64,000 nucleotides of DNA from Wurfbainia villosa (GCA_025175895.1 CM045997.1:106688479-106752478), one strand, 5' to 3'; shown: positions 11,249 to 25,800, numbered from the stretch's first letter. The notes: generated from the sequence alone by a model not told the origin. Numbers and translations: made by a program.

Positions 11249-12736
11249 TGCAGAAGATTTGTGACTGCTAGAGGGGGGTGAATAGCGGCGATTTGTTACG
11301 TCGATGGAAATCATTTGCGTTTGTCTATAATTTTCGTTAGCGCGTAGCAGAATAATAATAAAGCAATAACAAAATAGACACACACAATTACACAAGTATT
11401 TAACGTGGTTCGGAACCGAACGGTTCCTACTCCACGAATCAAGCTCTAAAGAGCTCTAGCGATGCCACAAACACACCACTATGCAATAACTCCTTCTCAA
11501 CACAAATCGGAGGTAGAGAAACCCCTTACAAAATATTACAACAGTAATACAAGTAAACAACAAGCAATTACAAGTGAATACAATAAAAGAAAGCGAAGAA
11601 AACTTTACACCAATCTTTTGGAAGCTTGCTTGTTGATTGCCTTAGACTAGCAGTTGAAGACCCTGATTTGCAGCAGCAAATCGCTTCAAAACGTCCAAGA
11701 AAACTGGTGGTGATTTCCTCCTCTACGAGCTCCATTTAAAGCTGCTGCCTGGGATGGAAATCGCCGATCAGTCGACTGATGTCACTGTTGTCATGAGACA
11801 ACGATTAGATCCACACTGGAAAAATACAACGGATCCATCATTAGTCGATTGATCACACCCATCAGTCGACTGATGGAGCCTTCACTCGACTGCTTCCCCC
11901 ACAGTCGAGTCTCGACTCCATTCTGTGCCCAAATTATCGAGCACCAGTCGACTGATCACATGATCACCGATCGTTGAGCCGCAAGAATGACCTACCGCAA
12001 TGATCGCTGGGACACTTCCCGTAGTTAAATCCTAGTTGACTCACACCAGTCAACTGTCACATGGAACCAGTCGACTGGCACACCTCAAACATGAGGTTTT
12101 AACCCAAGTATGGTACCCCCATACTTGTTAGACCACCCTTAGCCTAGACCTAAGCCTTCTAGTCACCTCAGTCAGCCTCACGCCTCTCGGATCCCTCCAA
12201 ATCATCCATGACTTGTTCATCCATTGCGCTAGCCTTCAGGTGCTTCCATCGGCTATGTCATGCTAACGGTGTCTACACCGCCAAGGCACATTGGACTTAC
12301 GCTGTCAAGACTCCGCTTGGACTTTACGCCGTCAACCATTGGACTTATACTGCCAAGACTCCCGCTTGGACTTTACGCCGCCAATATCAAACCCCTTGGA
12401 CTTCTCAAATGTCAAGACTCAAGTTTGGACTTTCCTTGTCAACCCATGTTGGACTTTCCATGCCAAGACCCATGCTTGGACTTTTCTTTGCCAAGACCCA
12501 TGCTTGGACTTTACATGCCAAGTACTCAAGACTTGGACTTTCCATGACATGTTCAACTCCAGTCAACCATCAAAATCCCCTCGAGTCCGATTAATCATAA
12601 CCCGGGTCGATTGTTCCAACAATCTCTCCAAAATATTATTTAGACATCAATGTCAACTCATTATGTCAAACATCAAAATATTACTCGAGTCAAACTCAAG
12701 TCCGGTCAATCGTGACTTGGGCCGATTGCACCAACA
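11249..12736 (-). mobile_element. Solo LTR, copia-type family A
   Basis: 1488 bp in minus orientation, bounded by the target duplication ATAGT (11244-11248 and 12737-12741). Read on the minus strand it begins TGTTGGTGCAATCG and carries the family landmarks: a duplicated 5' end (inner copy near 12603-12620), AAGTCCAAGC repeats, GTCGAC palindromes and a CCCCCCTCTAGC block near the 3' end. The terminal TGTTAG of the other copies is altered here (plus strand TGCAG), but the duplication fixes the boundary. The overlapping ORFs in 12208-12740 are readings of the U3 repeats. Confidence 0.9.
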
Positions 12737-12741
12737 ATAGT

Positions 12742-15700
12742 TAATAGTAAAAATGACCGACTACATGACAATTAAAAGTCCAATAGAGAGTTAACAAAGG
12801 AAAAGTCCAAGATCAAGATTAACTAAACACTTCATAGTTGAAAGTTCCTAATGGGTGAAATCTCAAAAACAAGAAGTCTCTGGACAAGGGAAATTTTAGT
12901 AAGTTGAAGTCGACCTATACTACAAAGAGGAGGAAGTCTCAGAGGCATGAGGTTTCTTAGCATGGTATGTGAATTCCATCATGGTGTGGTTAGAATTAGA
13001 ATGTCAGTCGTCTAATAAAAAAGAGCAATTGACTAATGAATCAAAAATTACAAAGTTGTGATTCAAATTTGAGGTTATAACAAGTTTGAAGAGTCATCTA
13101 AAAATCTAAAACCATAAAGTTGAGGTTTGGATGGATTTATGGTTTAGGCATTCGAGTACTGTTGATATTGATTGACTAATAGTTGAGTCAATTATACAAT
13201 TGACTCAAGCTTAAATGAAAATGAATAGAAAGTATTGCAATCAACTGGGGTAACCGACTAGTGCATCATCAACTGACTAACTATGGTAATATCAGTCGAC
13301 TATCTTGAATCGAGTCTTAGTGTGTCTCTACACTTTGGACCTACATATTGAGCATTCTATAGAAATATGTAGACCAAAAATAAAATTATATACGTTAAGA
13401 AAGACAAAACTGATTGACACATTGATTTTAACATTGTTCATAATTTTCTGGAATCATTATATCCATGATATATAATCCATCAAGTCAATCACTCTCAAAT
13501 TTTTCTGATTTTAACATTGTTCATAATTTTTTGGAATCATTATATCCATGATATATAATCCATCAAGTCAATCACTCTCAAATTTTTCTATTTTTTATCC
13601 TTTCCACTTAAGTAGTAGAAGTGGAGAAACCTCTTAAAATATGATAAGTACAGACAATGAGAAGTAAAAATAATGGTTTAAAATGGAGCTCAAAAAGAAG
13701 CCTATTATAGGCATTGTTTGCATTAGATAGACAATATTTCTCATGGCCCCTTGAGCACCTTTTATAACCTTCTCATCGAAGGTTGCCATTTGTTGATATT
13801 GTGACCAATTGATTGGAGAATATTCTATTTGTTTGTCAAGATTTGAAGTTGACTGGTCCCTACCCACTAGTCGACCCACCAACTTAGAAACCTAAGTTGA
13901 GTTATTGGATGACCAATCGACTAATCTTAAATTACCAATTGATGGGCAAACCACAACCCCAAATACTTGGTGTTTTGACTCTCTCAGCCACTAGTCAACT
14001 GATGCATAACCATCAATCGAGTAGTTAAACCACAAAACTCAAACATTCTTGAGGTATGATTTTCTCAGCTAGCCAAATAGATCCCAATATCAATCAATAG
14101 ATTCCCTTGACTTTAACCACATCTAAGATCGAATCTACCTAAATTGTCATCTACCTTTGTCCCTATATATAGATCACTCCACTCATCTCTTATGAAGTTT
14201 TTTCTAGTCTTAAAGTCTTCAACAGTCAAGTTGCATCCCTCAAATTATCCAAGCCCTCGTTTTCTCCTCATGCCATTCTTCGTGTCTTTGCTTACATAGT
14301 TCACCTCTTGGGCTTGTCATGTTCTAATGATCCTTGTTTGGTGGTCCCTTAAAAGTGTTGTCCTTATACGTTCTCATGGACCTTAAGCCATTAGTCACCT
14401 TGGTCACCCTAAATTCACTTTTGTACATAGTAAATCTTGCATATATTAAAACACAAGTTAAATCGAGCCACAAACCTAACTTGAATCTTTTAGGCAACTC
14501 TCAAAATGCTTGGTTACATAAATGTAAAGGGGCCAGATTGATACCAAAATAAGAATCTATTGATGACTTGAAATACAAATAAAGCTTTGATAATGGCCAA
14601 ATTCTAAACAACTATAGTAGGCACAATCAAGTGGAAGGAAAATAGGAGAACAAAAAACAATTGATTAATGGGTGGATTCAAGTCATGAATAGAAACACTA
14701 TATATATAAGGATTCTTAGGTAAGTGCTACTGCACTATAGAGTCTTCAAAGAGCAAACAAAAGTAACCAAGCAAGCAAGAGATCATTTGTTTGTAATTTT
14801 ATTTATTATATCAATTTGTATTCGTTGTATCTATTGTGCTACTATAAGAACATAGAGTTGTAAAATGCTTCTCTACCTCCGAAAGATATCCAAAGAGGAA
14901 AAAAGATATATAGCAATGATTATGGGAGCTATCTACTGACATATCATAGGTAATGGAATATAAATCACGAGTTCGGAGGTACATAAATGGTTGTGATTTG
15001 TGTGTTTGTTCCTCTTATGTTTGTTTGTTTATTCTATTTTCATTATCCACCTAATATTAGGTAGAGAAGAGCATGGTCTAAAGGATGAAAATCAATACGC
15101 ACCTATCCACCCCAATGCTAAGAGTGTTAATGGCATATAATAATAATTATCAAAAGGCGGCAAAAATTTCATAATGCTCAAACTATCCAAGATGAACAAT
15201 TTAAGCTTAAAAATTAACTATAATAATTCTCTCACTTCAATCTATCAGTGGAATTATGCGTTAATTGGTGATGTTTGACCAAGATATTTTGATGAATTTG
15301 AAAAGTGATTTAAGTTAGGTTTGCTTGTGTAACTAATTTGTGCATGAATTTTTATAGGGATTTAGCAAGATGCATATGAAGCTCAAGGTGCTTGTAACTT
15401 GATGAGGTTGTGTTGCTTGACTTGGTGTTGTTGGGACCATTAAGATGCATAGATGACTAGATGTTAGAGAGGGAGGGGGAATAGTAATTATATACTTGCA
15501 GATAAAAAATTCAATCTACTTTTGTTATCTATCCAACAAGATCATACAAGATTAGCACAGTGGAAAGTTATACATAAACAAATATAGCACATACCGAACT
15601 ACTAACACAAAGTATATACATGATTCGACAACCCTCAAGATTTCTATTCCAAGGTCTATGATCCTTTAGTAGATCACTCCCAAAAGTCCTCAATATTTTC

Positions 15701-18119
15701 TATTTCTCAGCATCATGAGTAATGGAGAAACCTCTCACAAGAGGTTTAAGATTTTAGATAATAGGCTTAAACAAAGAAATTAAGATTTACAAGAAAGCTC
15801 AATGATACCAAAAAAAGTTAGTGTACAGATTGTTCTATTGTCGTATCATTCACAATCTTTTGGACCCTTTTAACTGCCTCTCCCTTGAATTGAATCGTTG
15901 CCATGGTCTTGTTATGCTAGCATTGACTAATTGACTAGTGTGTATTATCAGTCAATTGATCACTGTTGTCATTAACTAATCCTTTCGTTACAACTTTGTT
16001 AAAGTTATCTTCTAATTGATTATCAGTCTACTAGTGCAATCTTGTCCTATGTGGTCTAGTATGATTTTGAATTTTGATGTTTGAGCAAAAGGTTTAGGTT
16101 AGATATTGCCCTAGTTTTTTATGTGTGTGTTTGAATATATAGGATTTGCGAGAATACAAATGGAGCTTGTAGAGCTTGATGTTTGATGTGGTTAAGTGTG
16201 ATGGATGTTGGCTTGGTGTGGCCAAGGTGGCACACCCATACTTGGAGGTGCAAAGAAACTAGAGAAAAATGTTATGAGACATTCAAGAGACCATATGATG
16301 AAGAGCACTGACATGGTGCTAGAAAAGCTCAAGAGTGATGATCTAATGTGATTAGATTGCCAGCCCGATGGCTCAAGGTTCACAAAGATCAGAAAATGTT
16401 ACATGAGGCAGATTAAGAGACTGCAGAACAAGGGTCATCAAGGCAATGAGGACAACAACCATTGGAGGCCGACTATGTGGCAAGAAGCATGAAGGATGAC
16501 ATTTGAAGGAGCCAAGGGCGGTCAAGTGCATCCAAGAGACATATGGCCTAATGATAGATAGTCAAGAACAAAGTTAAGCTACAAATGAAAGGCTTTAGTG
16601 AATTGAGTGTTGAATGACCAACATCCATGAGGATAAGAGTATATCTCAATATAGATAAATTCAACCTTGGGATTAATCATAATTATGGTGAGTAATCAAC
16701 TATTGATGGACAACGGTCAATTGGTGACTAGAAACCTAACACCCCAAATAGATTTAGGGTATAAAAATTTACTAGTTAATTGGTAGTTGAGTTAATTGAT
16801 AAAATAAGTAGTCAATTAATAAATCTAAAATTATGGTACACTAGAGTTTGTAGTTTAGAGTTGGAGCAATCAATTGGGTCTAGCAATGTACCAAATAGAA
16901 TAATTAAGTTCATGGCTAAATCGACTAGGCCACCAACTAATGACATCAACTGAGTGATTATAAGTGACAAGTCATCTGCTTTGGAAAGCAGAAATGATTA
17001 CTACTACACGATAACAATCAAATACCAAGGATTAATCGATTACGACAATAGACTAATTAATTGTTGAGCTACAAGTTGGCTTGCAATAAGGATTCGAAGT
17101 TGTGATAGGAGAGGTGGAGACTTCTAAGACTAGTGAAATAAAGTTGATTAAACTCTATTAGAATTATTGTATTCTCAAAGGTTTCCTTCTTTTTTTAATC
17201 TTTGTATATTCCCTTATGATTATAAAAGATTTCTCCATCTCTAATAATTGATCAAGAAGAAAAAAATTAATAGAGCTTTCCAAAAATAATCCACTGACGG
17301 ATCATAAGCAACAGAGATTGAGCTTGAGGACTATCAAACTACATTAAATAAACGTGTTAGTGATTAGTAAATGTGATTATTTTTGTTAGCCTAATCATTT
17401 TGTGGCCTAGTTAGAATCATATTTTCATCCCCCTCTAATTCAGACATTCAATTTTAACATAGTCAACTAATATATATCAACTCAGAATGATTCTCTTGGA
17501 TCGTAACTATTTCCTTTTACAATTGTTTCATAAGGACTGCTTCATTAATCGGTTGTCGCAGACATCAACCAATTAGACCAGAGATCATCAACTACCTAGT
17601 CAACTTCTCTCCCAAATAAAACTTTTCTATTCATGTACGAACTAGCTTGAGTTGATTGTTGCATGAAAACCTAATTCAATCAACTGGTATATCAACTACA
17701 ACCTATTTAATTATTGAGTTCCCCTAAGTTTAGAACAACCAACGCCCGATTACATTTGCTCTCTCAACTCATATTTGATTAAACCTTATGATGATTAGAT
17801 TAAAGCACTAGAAGTAGAACATGAATTCCTAAAAAATCAAATTGACACATATCACTGTCAAATTATAATTTTAAGACATAATAATACCGAGTCAGAGTGC
17901 AAATTTCACTATAACTACTTCATAACTAGAGGACAAGCCAAGACTAAGACTATTTGTAGGAATTGGATATCGATAAAATATTTGGTCAACCTAGTTTGAC
18001 TAAACTTATTTTAGATACCAAGATTCTTCTCGGTTATTATGACTTTAGTAGTCAATCATGGTAACTCAACTCATAAATTCATAGTTCTGTAAAAGGTTGC
18101 AATCGTCAACCTAATAGTC
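12742..18119. other. Decayed LTR-retrotransposon sequence, no gene
   Basis: No intact ORF. The stretch resembles old members of the family A LTRs. Variants of CAATTGACTAAT and GTCGACTA recur at 13000-13330, 13880-14100, 15920-16030 and 16680-17080. Segments near 14740-15125 and 17080-17460 (plus) match the 3' LTR layout: a leader with AAGCAAGCAAGAGATC, a TTGTAAT-rich stretch, then CACCTATCCACCCC or ATCCCCCTCTAATTC. Near 15455-15900 the reverse layout occurs (GGAGGGGGAATAGT). Boundaries and target duplications could not be fixed. Confidence 0.5.
13423..13588. repeat. 83-bp tandem duplication
   Basis: Two adjacent units starting TGATTTTAACATTGTTCAT at 13423 and 13506 are almost identical (one C/T difference noted near the start). 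Non-coding, in AT-rich sequence. Confidence 0.92.
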
Positions 18120-18312
18120 CCTATCGATTTGTTTCATAGTCATTATGAGAGAGGTAAATTATGGAGGATCCTATGGGTCTTGACATAGTGGTCAAGACAC
18201 ATGAAGGTCATCTGAATCCAGAAAAAAAACTTTAAACCTCTTCTAAAATCGACCAACACTACTTCTGCAAATCGATGTGTCATAGCCACTACATCATTCC
18301 CGTGGATACCAT
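18120..18312 (-). mobile_element. Diverged copy of the tRNA-derived SINE-like family
   Basis: The reverse complement follows the element at 8804-9028 along its length: CCACGG at the head, the A-box region, TTTAAA, CAGATGACCT, GTGTCTTGACCACTATGTCAA, then CCCATAGG and ATTTACCTC. It is more decayed and carries small deletions. No target duplication was found. Confidence 0.7.
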
Positions 18313-18514
18313 AAATTCATAGAATTGAGAAAGCATATTGGATGCTACTATTTTTTAAATCCATTTTATGATCTTCAAAATTTTGTTTACTGTTGTAATA
18401 TTTAACTTGTAAAACATGATTAAAATAATTAACATATAAATGAAGTTTTTAAGCTTTTTTTCTCATTATTGTATAAATATTATGATTTTAAATGCATTTT
18501 TTTAAAAAAAATGA

Positions 18515-19012
18515 TAATTTATCAAACATCACACGTGAAGTTTAGAATTGTCCAAACAGCATTCCATACTTTCATATTTACCAAATAGCGCACTTAATTT
18601 CCTTTTTATCCCTCAAATGCGGACTGCAACTACGGTGAAATTTTGAACATGATCTGAAATTCAAATCTCACAGTTGTATGATAATCCCAGACTACCGCAG
18701 TAGTAGTCTTTGAGATCGCACCCTGATGGCAGTGATCTTTGGAATTCCACCAGTGGTCGAAATTCAAATCCCAAGATCGTAGTAGTGCTGGGATTTGAAT
18801 TCGGCACCACGCAGGTGGTGTCGATACACCACCACTGTAGTCTTTGTCCCAAAGACTACATGGTGTTGGGATTTGTTATTCCAGCACTACAGTGGTGCAG
18901 ATCTTTTTGATGGGAGAGATAAAAAGAAAATTAAGTATGTTATTTGATAAATATGAAAATATGGAACACTATTTGAGCATTTCTAAACTTCACGTGCATT
19001 ATTTGGTAAATC
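18515..19012. mobile_element. MITE with long terminal inverted repeats
   Basis: The left arm (18515 to about 18612) and right arm (about 18905-19012) are inverted copies of each other. Both contain CACGTGAAGTTTAGAA at the outside and CTTAATTTYCTTTTTATC further in. A second member of the family is at 41479-41870. The middle holds short palindromic pieces such as CACCACTGTAGT. No ORF; the superfamily is not clear and the boundaries are approximate. Confidence 0.75.
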
Positions 19013-21440
19013 GTCGGAAAAAAAAACTCTAAATTTTTTCCATTATTTCAATCCATCTTGGTAGTTGGTCAGACAGGGTTGATCCACCTTGGTGGGTCAA
19101 TCGGTCCAAATGGGTTGTGCAAGAACACCCGACCACCAAACAAACCGACAAAGAAAAATCCTAGAACAAGATTTTCCTTAGAAAATGTTTTGCATAAAGA
19201 ATCTATTTTGCAAACAAATAGAGCTTTGGTATTCCTTTATTTTTTTTTTTTTTTAATAATTCAAAAGCAGATGACTCGGTCCCATAAAATTTTTTCCATC
19301 GATAGTCAGAATAAATTAAAAAAGCACCGACAAATCCTGACAGATGAGTTAACAATGCAAGTGGCTCGGATCCTTTGGAGACTCAATCTCAAAAAATTAC
19401 AATGAATCTTCGTTGCATCAGAGATCATCCTATCATTTCACCATCGCACCGTGCCTTGAGGGGACAGTGTCATCTTCACTATCTACACTCGGAAAATAAA
19501 AGCATCCTTTTTTTTATTAGCATTCGGATATTCAAACTTTCAGTCCGACTAATTCCTATATCATAGATCTTCAGGATGTCTCACCAACAGCTGAGTCAGA
19601 TAAGATTAAAGTCTAAGTGATCTCCATCAGCCACTAAAAATAAATCAAAAAAGCATTCGTAACTTTTTCACGATTCAGTCCGAACTTCGCAATCACATCA
19701 TTCCTAAACGATGGTACAATGCCAAAATAATATTTCATCCATCGAGTAAACTCCTAGACTCCAGAACTATCCGAATAAATTTTTTCTAAATTCAACGTCA
19801 AATAATATCACAGTAAATAATCAAAATATATTTTCCCATGAAATGACCCTTCGCTTTTACCACTACTACATCATGCCTCTGGAACAACATCCCTTCTATT
19901 TACACCTGCAACAAGAGACATTCTCCTTGGTGTCATCTTCGCTATCTTTATTCTTACTTTTTCTCATTCTTTGTTCTCTCCGTTAGCTTGGGTTGTTGGA
20001 TTTTGAACATCCTTTTATTCCTCCTTATCATCCTTTTCTCAACATTGTCAACTCCCATCATCTTTATTGTTGTCATTTAGACTAGGAATCCAAATCTTTC
20101 CAAGAACTGTCCTTTTAAATTGATCGATATATCGTTTTCTTAGAAGGCTCTCTTTATCATCTTCGAGGACAAAAGTGAGCATCCATTTTACCATTCTTTA
20201 GCCAATCGCATTTAGCAATCGCCAAAGGAATGTTTGACCCCCTAAAGTGTTTTTTAGCAGTTGATCCTCGAACATAGAAATCAACAATATATATATAACT
20301 GTCACATTATTAATGATCCCTTTTGACTGTCCTATCAATAAAAAAATAAATCAAAAATTTAAATAGCAAATATATACCTCTTCAAAAATTAATTTCTATC
20401 TGCTTAACAATTATTCCTTTACATTTTTACCAATAAAGACTGCACAGAAATCAACAAAAGGATGACTTTAGTCAAGTCACATGAATGTTTGAACAACTAC
20501 TCTTCGACTAAGAGCAAACTTTGGATATATAGAATAGAACGTGTTCCAAAATTTCGATCTTTACCATTTCTAGTGTACTCAATTTCATACGTTAACAAAA
20601 CATTTGAGATTGGGTCCTAATACGCCGTGCGTCCGTGTGCCATGTACTATAAGCCACTCAATTTCTATCTAATTCTAATAAATGAAAATTGTATAATACT
20701 TCCATCTAATGAGCACTATAATTCAACCTCTGATCCATTGAGATCGACATCGTTATCATTGTCATCATCATCCGATCGATTGAATTTTGATTGGAATCTA
20801 GCTGAATTACGGATGCCAATGTTACACCAGTGTCATGACCATTGGTGACCACAATCACTGTCCATTTCAATTGCGATCCGATCATAATCCACCACGATAC
20901 GACTAGAATCCGACCGTAATCCGATCGAACTCCGATGTCAATCGGATTCTGACTAGATTGCAATCGAATTCCGACCAAAATGGGCCTCGATTACAACCGC
21001 TAGCAGCCACGATGCTCGCAACCACAATTTGGCCACGGTCACAATTTGGCCAAATTCCACTTGCAATCCAACCAAAAATCAATCGGCACTGAAGTCAGAC
21101 TGGATCAAAACTAAATTCCGATCGAATTGCAATCAAAATTCACTGCAATTACGACCACCAACAACCACAATTAGACATCCCGACAATAATTTGATCAAAA
21201 TCCGACCGCAATCCGAATTCTGATCTGGCCAAACCACACTCGAATTGCAATCAAATTTCAATCGAATCACGGCTAAAATCCGACTGTTCAACAACAATGC
21301 TGAACGATAGGTGTTTGAGCATGTCAAGTGGGAAGAGGTGCTCAAGTGAGACAAACTACAATGGAGTACCTGTGCATTCTCAATTATCGCACATGAGTCG
21401 CATGGCATAAGACGAACAATATATCAAAATCTTAGATCCC
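19013..21440. other. No gene seen
   Basis: Non-coding by eye. Contains a poly-T run near 19238-19255. From about 20740 to 21290 there is a low-complexity stretch made of AATCCGATCG / GAATTCCGACC-like words, also seen at 40190-40350, probably an old dispersed repeat. No domain or target duplication was found. Confidence 0.4.
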
Positions 21441-21870
21441 AAAATCTCAATACTATGACTGGGTGCTAAAAGTCGAATGCAATTGGTCGAAATGGATAGC
21501 TAATGTGATTAATGTGGAAAGAAACATGAACCTCGCGATCACCTCTTCTTCGAATGTAAATTCAACAGCCAAGCGGGCACATCTAAAGGCTTAGATGACA
21601 TACGACGACATTGAAGAGCACCCTCAAATGGCTGAAAAAGGAAGCCAGAGATACATCGTAGCAAAACAAAGCTAAAACGATAGCATTAGCTCGCACAGTT
21701 TATCAACTATGACATACACACAAGAGTCTTCTTCAAAGTTGTCCATACATCAAAGCATACATAGATTTTATTTTCGTCATACCACCGAGTCCTCAAATAT
21801 TTTTCAGCAAAGGTCACCTGGCTGACTTCGAGTCTTTTCACTGGGCTAAGGGTAAAAAAGAAAACATGCA
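21440..21870 (+). pseudogene. 3' end of an L1-type LINE (zinc-binding tail)
   Basis: Translation around 21504-21563 gives a CxxC-like start (C-D-stop-C) followed by HLFFECKF. This is the CCHC-type zinc domain found at the end of plant L1 polyproteins. About 60 codons later come STLKWLKKEAR and KTIALARTVYQL, in the expected order. Several in-frame stops show it is dead. The reverse-transcriptase part is missing, so this is a 5'-truncated copy or a remnant. Confidence 0.75.
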
Positions 21871-22019
21871 TGATGATTCGGCTAAGGCTAAATAAATAAA
21901 TCAATCAAAATTACAGAGAAAAAACTCTGAAAGATATCAATAAATATTCTAATTAGACGATGTAAAATTAAGACAAATATACACATTAAACAAACAAAAG
22001 AAAGATTAAAAACAAGACT

Positions 22020-22142
22020 TGATTAATAAAAAAATATATATATATTTAAATATACATAATGATATAATAGATAGTAGAGTCTAATGATATAAAAAGTTTT
22101 ATATATCTGATCTCATCTAGTGAGATAAAATTTGATTGTTGT
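22020..22142 (+). mobile_element. 5'-truncated RTE LINE tail
   Basis: The sequence follows the last part of the RTE element at 36032-38227: GATATAATAGATAGTAGAGT, then TCTAATGATATA, a CTCATCTAGTGAGATAAA block, and a TTGTTGTTGCTGCTTG end. RTE elements typically end in short TTG-type repeats. Only the 3' tail is present, as expected from incomplete reverse transcription. Confidence 0.75.
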
Positions 22143-22831
22143 TGCTGCTTGCTAATCAAGTGATTTGGGTTCTGTTTTAATTATGGGCAACCATAAAGAA
22201 CTTGAAACACTCAAGAACATATCTTTAAGGATTAGCACTATATTTGTCTAGATCCTGAACAATGATTTAAAACACTAAATAAAACATGGATAGTTGTCAA
22301 TACTAATTATTAATGATGGAAAAGAAAAGAAAAAGGGAAGAAAAAAAAAGGAACTAAACATCTTGCTAGAGAACAAATGGCTTCGGCAACAAGCTCTCTT
22401 GCTAGATGTAAAATGGCTTCGATATGTGCATTCTGACAACTATATTTTTCAAACATTCTTAAGCATTGCTTGCGTCGAAACCTAGTAATCTGTGTAAGAT
22501 GTTAAAATTATTATTCCATGATTGAAGATCTAATATTCATATTTCTATTCCTAATTTGTTAGATTATCCATAAATAAACAGTATCATATTCATACAGTGG
22601 CTGCATGTAAAAAGACATTGGCAAGTTCATGTAGTTTTAACTGCTGACATGCCGCTGCCTCTCCAGTTTTTTCCTCATTAAAGTCGAAATATTCATTATT
22701 ACTGGAGGGAAATGAATAAAATTACCTAACTCTGCAAGTGGCATAGAAAGTTAGCGGCAAGTCTTTAGTCATGGAACACCTGATATGATATCATTTGATC
22801 AACAAAGTTAAGTCGAGCGACGATGCACTTT
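22143..22831. other. 3' flank of the cyclophilin gene
   Basis: AT-rich, without ORFs of interest. The part next to 22832 should contain the 3' untranslated region and polyadenylation signals of the minus-strand cyclophilin gene, but no convincing AATAAA was seen on that strand. Confidence 0.4.
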
Positions 22832-25800
22832 CTACATTTCTCCACATTCGGCTATCACGCAAGCCAGCTTTGGGCGGTTGTTTGGTCCTGTAGCCACATT
22901 CTCGATCTTCCTGACGACCAAGAGCCCTTCACCTAGAACTCTCTGAGAAACCACAAAAAGAAACTGAGACAAGTGAATAACATCGACATGCTTCGACATT
23001 GCCAAATGCGTGATGATAAAAGTCAGCAAATAAGCTCAGCTTTAAACTTAGTTGGAGATCTTTATGGCCCAAACCAAGTTCATTTATCAATTTTGTTGAG
23101 TACAAAGATTATTTCATTTACTTCTGCAAAGTAACTCCCAAATCAAAAGCTTAGGCTTTGTTTACCTGCAAGAAAAGAACTAAATGACCCTCAGAGAAAA
23201 CGTGCCAAAATTGTCCACTAAGAGAGCAAAAGAAAAAAATTATCAAAATGGACTTTAACACTATAGCCTGGGATCGTTCGGTAATTTCTATCTTTCCATC
23301 CACTATTCCTCCCAAATTAATGGGAGAAAAGAGTACATCTTTTCTTTCCACAATTTCAAGTAAAACATTCGGAGAAAATTCTTTTGCTTTCCTCTTCTCT
23401 CACTTCCCTCCCAGTAACCTTTCATACACGTGTCCGATAACAATTGTCACAGTAGACATTGAATATTTCGATTGATAATGTGTAAATAATTTTAGAAACA
23501 GCCATCTCCGACATTATCCACATCCGTGTCACATACTTGTAGCCGAGTTCGAAAAGCATAACATTAATATCAAGTGATAAAGAGAAGCATAGGAGATATC
23601 GGAACATCTCTGAACAAAGAATGTACTTACCCCAAAGACTACATGCTTGTTGTCTAGCCAGTCACATTTTGCACATGTTATAAAGAACTGCAGGGTAAAC
23701 AGATTCAATTAAGAAAAAAACAGATGTGCAAAACATGCACTTGAATAAATTATTTGTCAATTCTTAATCTAAAACAAGATTATACAAAATTTAAACAAGT
23801 CATACTGTAGCCTAAACCTTCTTGAGTTACTTGCAATGTAAATTTAAATAGGTGGTAAAAAAGTAACAGGCGAATTAGGGGAACAACTACCTGGCATCCA
23901 TTACTATCTGCCCCATTGTTTGCCTGCAACATGATCATAATAACATAATTAACATTCGAAGGGATGGGGGAAAAAATGACTTCTCCAGGCTGTAGTAGCT
24001 TTAAAAAAAATGTATAAACCTGCACAGCTAGTGTAGCTTTCAACTCAAATCAGACAAAAGAGAGGCGCGTTCAAGCTAAACAATTTTAAAAGGAAAATTA
24101 AAAGTCGTAAAAAATTTAGGTTTATATGTACGTAAGTGTAGCTGCAAATATGACTTTCAGCCAAGCAGCAATTGGAAGGCTAAATGACCCACAGGTGGCA
24201 TTAACCCACTGTGGTAATGATAATATTCACGTGGTAGTGGCATGCTTGAATTGAACACCAAAACAAACTAGCGCAAAGCTTGGCTGATATTAACCCATGA
24301 ATAATCCATAGTCAGATGATAAAAATCTTCATGTTATGTAATACAAGAAAAAGAAAAGGATAATGGCCAGCACATCTAACTAACAAATATTTGGAGTAAT
24401 AGAATATGGAAACAACAGGTACATACCAAAGAAAGCAAACCAGGGCCCGTATGCTTTGCTGTAAAATTTTCATCTTCAAATTTACTTCCGTGGATACTTA
24501 TACAACCACTTCCATCACCCTGCAACATTGCAAGTGTTGCAATTTATACTACATCAGAACACCACTGTTTCCAAGAACCTCTTCTATACATGACCCAGAT
24601 CAATCATATAACCAAAAATAAAAAACATCTAGTGGCCTAAAAGACACAAAACACAACATCATTATTTTTTTTTCTTTGATTTATTAATGTGGTATACTAA
24701 AAAGAATTTAAAAAAAAAGGTTCAATATACATTATTAAGCTGTGTTTAGTAACAAGAATATTGTACATGCAAAGTTACATTAATAATAACATTTAAATAA
24801 ATAGATTAATTAATATTTCTATAGCCTTGTGACCTAGAGGTCTTGGGTTCGAATCCTAAAAACAATCTCTTGCAAAGCAAGATAAGACTGCATACAATGG
24901 AACCCGCATAGGAAGAGCTTCGTGTACCGGACTATCCTTTTTTACAGCCTCCAACTTTCCCTTTAATAAATTCAATTATAATATTAGTCATGTTTGGACC
25001 ATATATCATCTCCAACACATTTTCTACCATTTTTGTTAGAGCTACATCTAATTAATCTCAAAGATTCTTATTTTTATTATTTATCAGTACTTTCTTATAA
25101 CACTTTCTATCTAATAGAAAAGAAATGAAACCAATATTACCTAGAATCATAATCTCAAGTTTGTCTATGAAAAACTAATTTAGCTAATGTAACTGTATTA
25201 GTTTCTATAATTCATTTTTGTATAATACTAACAGATAGAGCCTCATTGAAGTGTTACAAGATCACATGCAATGGAAACCATAGTTGTATTCCCAAATCCA
25301 CATGGAATATTTTTCTTGTCCATGTGAAACCCTTTACAAAAAAATGGGGGAAACATGCTTTTGCTGTTGTCAAATAAGAAACTTTCGTATTTTAAAGCAT
25401 GTATTTAATTTAGAGAAATCCACTTTTTGAGGAATGTGTCAAGCCAATATCAAGAATGTTTCTAGGAGAATATCTTTCATAATATTTAGAGAGAATTCTA
25501 TGATAGACCAAATAATTTGTAATTCACATTATGCACGGTGGCAGTGTTCTTACTAATGCAAATCAAAAGGCAATATAGAGAGAGTTCTATGATAGAATAT
25601 CTTTCATAATATTTAGAGAGAGTTCTATGAGAGACCAAATAATTTGTAATTCACATTATGCACGGTGGCAGTGTTCTTACTAATGCAAATCAAAAGCAAT
25701 ATAGATATAAAATCATATATACTTTGCAACATATCTATAGTAAGAGCATTCGTCATATCTAGCAACTTCATATCAAGATCAAGGTCATCATCAATATCAA

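Noticed and set aside
12208..12740. Overlapping frames of 95-149 codons with repeated LGL/LDF/WTF peptides
   Set aside because: Three frames are open at once over the U3 tandem repeats of the solo LTR; the same happens at 4170-4783, 43254-43681 and 52975-53157.
24845..24856. Possible tRNA gene (perfect B box)
   Set aside because: The surrounding sequence is Au SINE body; no cloverleaf can be made with a matching acceptor stem.
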